Assembly: GCF_001625305.1 (NCBI RefSeq)
Contig: NW_017802702.1
Span: 674,450 to 738,449 of the forward strand
DNA: 64,000 bases
Source of the DNA: Branchiostoma belcheri
Lineage: Eukaryota > Chordata > Leptocardii > Amphioxiformes > Branchiostomatidae
Direction of reading: 5' to 3'
Shown: one piece after another, positions 60,501 to 64,000 of the stretch
Numbering within the stretch: the first letter of the stretch is position 1
Layout of the letters: every line of letters begins with the position of its first letter
Position numbers and translations under genes: made by a program
The notes under the pieces: model-generated
What the model saw: only the letters and a program-made list of their open reading frames with translations
Database searches by the model: none
Told to the model about the DNA's origin: nothing

Positions 60501-62731
60501 TAAAGACCATGTCAATACATATGATAAATACAAAGCTGGTGTTACGCCGAACGGCGGTTTTAGCGGCTTACCAATTGTGATATTCTTTCTTTCGTTCTTT
60601 ACAGCCATACGTACATCTTGTGCTAGAGGGTGGACCGAAAGGAACAATCTCTGCTACAAGGGTGTGGGAGAAAAGGTCTCCTGGACTGAAGCAAACTCAC
60701 GGTGCAAACGACTCGGTGCAAATCTTGCCTCAGTTAAAGACGCTGGCGAGAACAACATTATATCAAGTTTCATCTTTAAAGGTGGGTAATATAGAACATA
60801 TCTCTTTGTCATTAATAGCGATGAAGTTATGTTGTTATCTTATGCATGCGTAGAACTCTCCCGGAGTTGCTTCTACCGATAATGAGAGATGCCAAGAATA
60901 GAGTATCATCATCATCATCTATCATCCTCCGAAGAGGTGGAGCATACAAAGTTAGATCTCCAAAACTGTTTGTCATTCATCACAGAGATAAGTTCCAGGC
61001 CCTCCAAGCCTGTTTGTTTCTATAAGTTTCTTAAGTGTTATGTTTGGACGTTCAACTATTCTCTTTGTATCAGGGTTCCAAAGTAGAAGCCTACAGCTAC
61101 TGGCTGGTTCTTCACTACGTACAACATGACCGCCAAGCTTAGTCGTCAACATTTAACTAATGTAGTTACATTTGGTAACGAACCGTGTAACTGCTCATTA
61201 GTAGTATGTTTCCACCATGGTGTATTGAAAACTATTCGCAGCATCTTCTTGTATGTTCCGTTTAGTTTTCTAGAATGTGACATATTCATAACCCAGAAAC
61301 TCTTAGACTCAGACCTATGAAGTGTAAAACAAACAGTGTTTATATATTATTGACATTTTCAGATCTAAGAATGTCAAGTTTCACAAATTGTCTTATCGTT
61401 ATCTTGTCGTCAAGTGTGGTATGCACGAATTTGGTTTTACTATGTCTAAGCAAACAATACAGATTTATCGTGACTAATATATACAATTGCAAGTTATTAA
61501 TGCTTGCTTTTGTTTGCTTCTAAAAAAAGTTTTTTACGAGCCGTGGTGCCAGGTTCTGAATCGGCCGTCATGCTCACAGTGACGTCACTGACACATGTAC
61601 TGGCGGCAGAAATCATGAACTTGAAATTTTTTGCAAGATTTGATGGTCCCTAACATCAAAAAAGTGAAGTTTTAGTGCAAACCTCTTATCTCTGTGAATA
61701 ATAGCTTTCACGTTTTACAATTTTCAGGACGTCTTGCATTTCAGTGTTATTGTTGTCATATGGTAACATTTATTCAGTTGGTAACATTGGTATTTAGATA
61801 CAGATGCGTGTGAAGATCTACGTCTACTACTGCAACACTTTATTATATGTGACGCCTGTAAGAAACACGTATTTCATCCTCACTTAAGCAGCAATGTTTT
61901 AAGAAATAAACCATTAATTGGTTTTTCTATTATGCTTGTATCCGGAAACATAACCTGCTTGGCAAAGGTATTAATAGTGTACATTAATCTTCACCTCCTT
62001 CCTGATATATAATAATGACATAGCATTGCGATTAGTAAGATCTCAACCGGTACCTGTTTCATTAATTGCAGCATCCCGAGGCAAGATTCCGCTTGTATGG
62101 ATTGGACTAACAGACAAAAACAAACCTAAACGGTGGACTGATGGATCAAGTTTGTCTTACACCAACTGGGCACCAGGTGAACCTTCAACTGCACGGGGGC
62201 TATTTTCAAAAACTAGTATCCAGTGTGCTGGCATGTACTTGAAGGTACGTTTTAGACACATTTCTCTCCGTCTCTCGCCGTTCTTTCTTTGTATTACATT
62301 ACATTCTAATTGTTATTATCCATGACTGGAGTAAACGTATGATATGAAAGACAACAGAACACACAAAGTAACAAGGTAACGTCACACTCATTTAAGCCAC
62401 ACTCAATTAATTTCATGGATGACATCCTCGGCAGACCCCAGAACTAATGCAGGAGGGTGAATTAAAGAAAATATTCTAGCCAAAATATGAACTACAGGAA
62501 TACAAAACGGGTATTGTGAATTTACATAATACATAACGAATTTTACGATAAGCCGGTATATGCTCACCTTTCCCGGCATTTCTCAGTCCGCCCTGTGCTG
62601 AGTTCTAGAGTTCCTTGAGGCTTCGGTAGCTTGGGTGCCATCCTCCGGAGATACAGTCGGCTCCACATCGTAGCTAGCTACCATGGACTACGAAAGATGG
62701 CACTCAAGCTAGAGCCTCAAAGTACGTCTTT

Positions 62732-62802
<71 letters not shown>

Positions 62803-63126
62803 CTTTGAGAACAGGCGAAAATCAATGCACGGACGGATGTCATTCATAAAGTTGTCTGTGGCCATATCAATAAATGTATGTTATCGGTCATTGTGGTCGG
62901 CCATTGGTCGTCCAACAATCGTCGTCTCATTGGGAACGGGCAATTCCAGAATGAGACCAAACAGTAAGTTAAATGGCCACCTAGATAAATTCAATAACTT
63001 TCTTTTTCATAGACCGGCAGGATTTGGATGTTTGGCAGGAAAAGGAACAAAGGACAGTGGGGTAACACGCGCTGCAGCGACAAACATCCCTTCCTCTGCA
63101 AGAAGCTAAAACAGATGAAAACTTGA
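41473..63126 (+). CDS. Predicted type II membrane lectin: collagen-like stalk, EGF x7, fucolectin and C-type lectin domains
   Basis: About 1,180 residues if each duplicated exon is used once. Order: cytoplasmic tail of about 110 residues (proline-rich, YDTL and YETA), one transmembrane helix, short helical neck, collagen-like Gly/Pro/Ser stalk, seven EGF exons, an FTP fucolectin domain in two exons, then a C-type lectin domain in three exons ending at TGA. All junctions from exon 1 to the end share matching phases, except one extra base inside the collagen exon and one missing base in the fourth EGF exon. There is no signal peptide, and basic residues precede the helix, so N-in and C-out are predicted. 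A sugar-binding pattern-recognition or adhesion receptor is plausible; function is not shown. No symbol recognised. Confidence 0.75.
41868..41891. repeat. (CA)n microsatellite, copy 1
   Basis: About 24 bp of ca. Confidence 0.9.
41970..42146. repeat. Foldback repeat
   Basis: Inverted arms ttcaagccgacgtttcgatg and complement, with ctttttatcacaaccatt at the ends. Present in copy 1 of the duplicated segment but not in copy 2. Confidence 0.75.
43076..46566 (-). mobile_element. L1/Tx1-like LINE, 5'-truncated and decayed
   Basis: Reads right to left. Endonuclease part at about 46562-46260 ([13 protein letters not shown] and [10 protein letters not shown]). Reverse transcriptase at about 45605-44560 ([42 protein letters not shown]). 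A zinc-knuckle-like C-terminal part lies at about 44185-43154 ([17 protein letters not shown]). The frame is broken in several places. A poly-T/A stretch (43076-43100) marks the 3' end. The catalytic YADD box reads VADD. The element sits exactly between the two duplicated lectin segments. Confidence 0.85.
46596..46920 (+). CDS. Cytoplasmic-tail exon, copy 2
   Basis: Same length, phase and donor type as copy 1, with few changes, among them Tyr9 to His and Arg28 to Leu; the Leu change removes one SH3-type Arg. Starts directly downstream of the LINE at 43076-46566. Confidence 0.75.
46992..47045. repeat. (CA)n microsatellite, copy 2
   Basis: About 54 bp of ca, in the same place of the duplicated segment. 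Confidence 0.9.
47951..48099 (+). CDS. Transmembrane exon, copy 1
   Basis: Phase 1 in, phase 0 out. Codes [20 protein letters not shown], then [20 protein letters not shown] cysteine cluster precedes the helix, a possible palmitoylation site. Confidence 0.8.
48166..49101. mobile_element. MITE-H copy 1
   Basis: Inverted ends tgtcacagcaatctcgccc and gagatcgctatgaca. Repeated gatttcgccctcc words inside. The shorter relative is at 50149-50657. Confidence 0.65.
49232..49610. mobile_element. MITE-F copy 3
   Basis: Starts ttacctccgggtagggatg; shares ttgggctgtagatggtgcac with the copies at 1486 and 28465. Runs up to the gap. Absent from the second duplicated block. Confidence 0.7.
49652..49671. other. 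Assembly gap (20 N)
   Basis: Twenty ambiguous bases between the two copies of the transmembrane-exon block. The true distance is unknown. Confidence 1.
49883..50031 (+). CDS. Transmembrane exon, copy 2
   Basis: Nearly identical to 47951-48099, with the first Cys replaced by Ser. Same phases. It lies just after the assembly gap, so a false duplication is possible. Confidence 0.75.
50149..50657. mobile_element. MITE-H copy 2
   Basis: Same element as 48166-49101 but with a deletion of the middle. Confidence 0.65.
51211..51313 (+). CDS. Neck exon
   Basis: Codes [20 protein letters not shown] then [14 protein letters not shown], a predicted helical neck. Phase 0 to 1, donor gtaagt. Confidence 0.75.
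51526..51574. repeat. (TTTC)n microsatellite
   Basis: About 48 bp of tetranucleotide in a lectin-gene intron. Confidence 0.95.
51833..53144 (+). CDS. Collagen-like stalk exon with a one-base frame break
   Basis: Begins [16 protein letters not shown]. The frame read to about 52278 gives GPP- and GQGN-type repeats. From 52280 on, the next frame continues the Gly-X-Y pattern to [18 protein letters not shown]. Removing one base near 52277-52279 joins both and gives exactly the phase 1 the first EGF exon needs. Unusually, Ser sits at a Gly position about every third triplet (GPPGPPSPP). Donor gtaaag. Confidence 0.75.
53235..53268. repeat. (GATA)n microsatellite
   Basis: About eight gata/gatg units after the collagen exon. 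Confidence 0.85.
53275..54005. mobile_element. AT-rich right part of the ttaccttcgcc element
   Basis: Ends ttggcgaaggtatgagatc like 29526-29555. It contains an internal tandem duplication of about 178 bp (starting near 53570 and 53748). Confidence 0.65.
54245..54355 (+). CDS. EGF exon 1
   Basis: 111 bp, phase 1 to 1. [20 protein letters not shown] with DINEC at its start, a calcium-binding EGF signature, then [12 protein letters not shown]. Six cysteines. Confidence 0.92.
54509..54619 (+). CDS. EGF exon 2
   Basis: 111 bp, phase 1 to 1. Begins [10 protein letters not shown] and ends WTGHNCQQ. Donor gtgggt. The conserved Gly before WTG is Val here. Confidence 0.88.
54735..54845 (+). CDS. EGF exon 3
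   Basis: 111 bp, phase 1 to 1. [20 protein letters not shown] and [12 protein letters not shown]. Confidence 0.92.
55217..55432. mobile_element. Foldback element in an EGF intron
   Basis: Arms gaaaaacttaaacttttctc and complement, with accagaaattttcgaccga inside. About 215 bp. Confidence 0.8.
55496..55605 (+). CDS. EGF exon 4, one base short
   Basis: 110 bp; the others are 111 (or 105). [20 protein letters not shown] then [14 protein letters not shown]. The missing base at the donor changes exit phase to 0, so splicing to EGF 5 would read a stop at the second codon. Donor gtaggt is intact. Confidence 0.75.
55735..55845 (+). CDS. EGF exon 5
   Basis: 111 bp, phase 1 to 1. [20 protein letters not shown]. 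Close copy of EGF 3, with flanking introns alike. Confidence 0.9.
56223..56333 (+). CDS. EGF exon 6
   Basis: 111 bp, phase 1 to 1. Almost identical to EGF 1, including flanking intron sequence. Exits with a rather than g, so EGF 7 begins with Lys. Confidence 0.9.
56487..56591 (+). CDS. EGF exon 7
   Basis: 105 bp, two codons shorter in the middle (KDSRCTC replaces the longer GGYKCTC form). Six cysteines kept. Copy of EGF 2. Phase 1 to 1. Confidence 0.85.
56800..57515. repeat. Dispersed repeat G, copy 2
   Basis: Shares accaaataacctgaaatttg and ctcccgagcaaatgtcgtcc with 17149-18300. Confidence 0.5.
57590..57770. repeat. Short inverted/direct repeats of ttccaaa words
   Basis: Words such as ttggaatg, cattccaaa and ccacgttttggaatg face each other. 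The class is not recognised. Confidence 0.4.
57934..58117 (+). CDS. FTP/fucolectin domain, exon 1
   Basis: Codes [20 protein letters not shown] then AVDGNTNG and [13 protein letters not shown], the eel-fucolectin/tachylectin-4/pentraxin-1 (FTP, F-type lectin) fold. Phase 1 to 2, donor gtacgt. Confidence 0.93.
58628..58863 (+). CDS. FTP/fucolectin domain, exon 2
   Basis: Codes [20 protein letters not shown], containing RRDCC, the adjacent-cysteine pair of the family, then [11 protein letters not shown] and [10 protein letters not shown]. Phase 2 to 1, donor gttggc. The Arg residues used to bind fucose in known members seem present. Confidence 0.93.
58975..59120 (-). mobile_element. tRNA-derived SINE
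   Basis: Minus strand: A box tggcgtagcgg, B box ggttcgagtcc. The body shared with 32330-32545 (gaggaaagtcgtgtaaagtg). Confidence 0.75.
59121..59425 (-). mobile_element. LINE fragment, reverse transcriptase C-terminus
   Basis: Minus strand, in broken frame, reads [17 protein letters not shown] residues and [19 protein letters not shown], as in CR1/jockey-type LINEs. It joins the SINE directly, so the SINE may use its tail. Confidence 0.65.
59489..59951. repeat. About 460-bp palindrome
   Basis: Arms ggtgtccctaaatccaaaa and complement; many cg and ttcgaa words. The centre holds a GC-rich inner inverted repeat (gggccgtacc and ggtccgga types). Confidence 0.85.
60017..60235. repeat. GC-rich inverted and tandem repeat
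   Basis: Two direct copies of about 57 bp (gcggccgtcgggcgatccga onward) and an inverted relative at the left end. Ends ggtgtattccgcatc and ggaataccccg. Strongly GC-rich against the AT-rich surroundings. Confidence 0.85.
60605..60781 (+). CDS. C-type lectin domain, exon 1
   Basis: Codes [20 protein letters not shown], then [20 protein letters not shown], the first half of a C-type lectin domain (C-x-GW, then WxxAxxxC). Phase 1 to 1, donor gtgggt. Confidence 0.93.
60850..62060. other. C-type lectin intron, no gene seen
   Basis: No exon-like open frame with splice sites that continue the domain. Confidence 0.5.
62072..62244 (+). CDS. C-type lectin domain, exon 2
   Basis: Codes [20 protein letters not shown], then NWAPGEPS. 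The WIGL core is present. EPS stands where sugar-binding members have EPN or QPD. Phase 1 to 0, donor gtacgt. Confidence 0.92.
62392..62470. mobile_element. MITE-B-like end fragment
   Basis: aagccacactcaattaatttc and atgacatcctcggcag phrases. Confidence 0.5.
62725..62803. repeat. (CTTT)n microsatellite
   Basis: About 78 bp of pure tetranucleotide between the second and third C-type lectin exons. Confidence 0.95.
63013..63126 (+). CDS. C-type lectin domain, exon 3 and C-terminus
   Basis: Codes [18 protein letters not shown], then LKQMKT and TGA. WGN replaces the usual WND. Two terminal cysteines kept. Phase 0 in, acceptor tctttttcatag. Confidence 0.9.
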   Translation, partial: TGRIWMFGRKRNKGQWGNTRCSDKHPFLCKKLKQMKT

Positions 63127-63273
63127 TGATGAAATAGATTTGATTCAGACTTGGATGTAAAACACGATGGGATTTTAGACTTGAAAATTGTTGACTTTGA
63201 ATTGCTGCCACTGTCAACGAATGAGTACAATCAACGCTGTCATCTGTATGTGGTTTTATTCAAATAAGGACAC

Positions 63274-63279
63274 AATAAA
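63274..63279 (+). promoter_or_regulatory. Polyadenylation signal
   Basis: AATAAA (and an overlapping second one) about 150 bases after the lectin stop codon. Confidence 0.7.
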
Positions 63280-63589
63280 TAAAAAAGTGTCAGATATTTG
63301 AGCCACCCCACATCTCTGTTTATGGACGGAAGGGTCGACGATTTTCACTTCTTCAAGTGACGAATGTAGCATAGAATGCCTTTCCCTCATTATCACATTC
63401 AGATCACGGGGTAACGGGGTTTAGTCCTTTCTTGACACATTCTGAAAATTCGGGTTGATACAAAAAATTCCTTTTTGTTGGAAGCGCTACATCTCGGAAC
63501 CTGTTTATAACTTGTACAACAACACAGATGAACTTTTATTATGTTCTTAAGATATTCTAACATTTTTTTATAGAGAAATGTTTTGACAT

Positions 63590-63720
63590 TAAGGTGTATC
63601 CGGTGGGATGTAACAGCCAGTTTCCCTATGTTGCCAGAAGTCAAAATAATCCTAAATTGTTCTAGCAATAATTTGTACCTGAGCGAGAAGAATAAAAGAA
63701 TGGTAGACAACAACATCATC
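63590..63720. repeat. Copy of EGF-intron sequence after the gene end
   Basis: Resembles stretches after EGF 3, EGF 5 and EGF 7 (taacagccagtttccc and gagagaagaat types, caacatcatcttg). It lies after the lectin poly(A) signal. Confidence 0.55.
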
Positions 63721-64000
63721 TAGTGTGCCCACTTCTGGAGTGGTGAACCACGAAAAAGGAACAAGTTTACAATGTGTTCCTGTTATGTTAAGAAATAGCA
63801 CAATTACGTATTAGCACTTGATACCTACGTATATTTTAGTAATCTGGTGATACAGTAACTCTATTCTATACTATCATACTTTTTGCTCTAAAGAAAAATA
63901 TATTCTGTGTACTTAAGGGCCACATGCGTCTACACGGTATACAATATTTAGTGACATTGTCTTATATTAGAATGTGTACTAAAACAGAAAATACAGTTTT
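63721..64000. other. Window end, nothing recognised
   Basis: AT-rich, no exon-like open frame. Confidence 0.5.

Overview
The window is eukaryotic, intron-rich animal DNA, most likely from an amphioxus (Branchiostoma). The reasons are a deuterostome-type HACE1 spread over 26 small GT-AG exons, a very high load of short inverted-repeat elements and LINE fragments, frequent tacatgtaca-type words, and lectin receptors with lineage-style domain shuffling. The species call is an inference.

Region 1 (1-27.4 kb, + strand) is HACE1, an ankyrin-repeat/HECT ubiquitin ligase. It is complete from the first ankyrin repeat to the stop; the exon or exons coding roughly the first 40 residues lie upstream of the window. 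Its introns are full of MITE-like foldback elements, a nested LINE, and a roughly 40-bp minisatellite beside the exon that completes the catalytic cysteine codon.

Region 2 (27.4-33.6 kb) is intergenic and made of nested repeats, a roughly 490-bp palindrome and a tRNA-related SINE.

Region 3 (33.66-40.2 kb, - strand) encodes a predicted type II membrane protein: a cytoplasmic tail with repeated tyrosine motifs, one transmembrane helix, a Thr/Pro stalk of 11-residue repeats, a SUEL/rhamnose-type galactose-binding lectin domain and an NHL beta-propeller.

Region 4 (41.47-63.13 kb, + strand) is divergent from it and encodes a second predicted type II membrane lectin: a proline-rich tail with YxxL, one transmembrane helix, a collagen-like stalk, seven calcium-binding-type EGF exons, an eel-fucolectin (FTP) domain and a C-type lectin domain. 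Its first two coding exons are each present twice, around a 3.5-kb L1/Tx1-like LINE and a 20-N assembly gap.

The two head-to-head genes share one plan (tyrosine-containing tail, transmembrane helix, stalk, carbohydrate-binding head). A pair of pattern-recognition or adhesion receptors fits the domains but is not shown by sequence alone. Both contain frame breaks that look like sequence errors or allele mixing.
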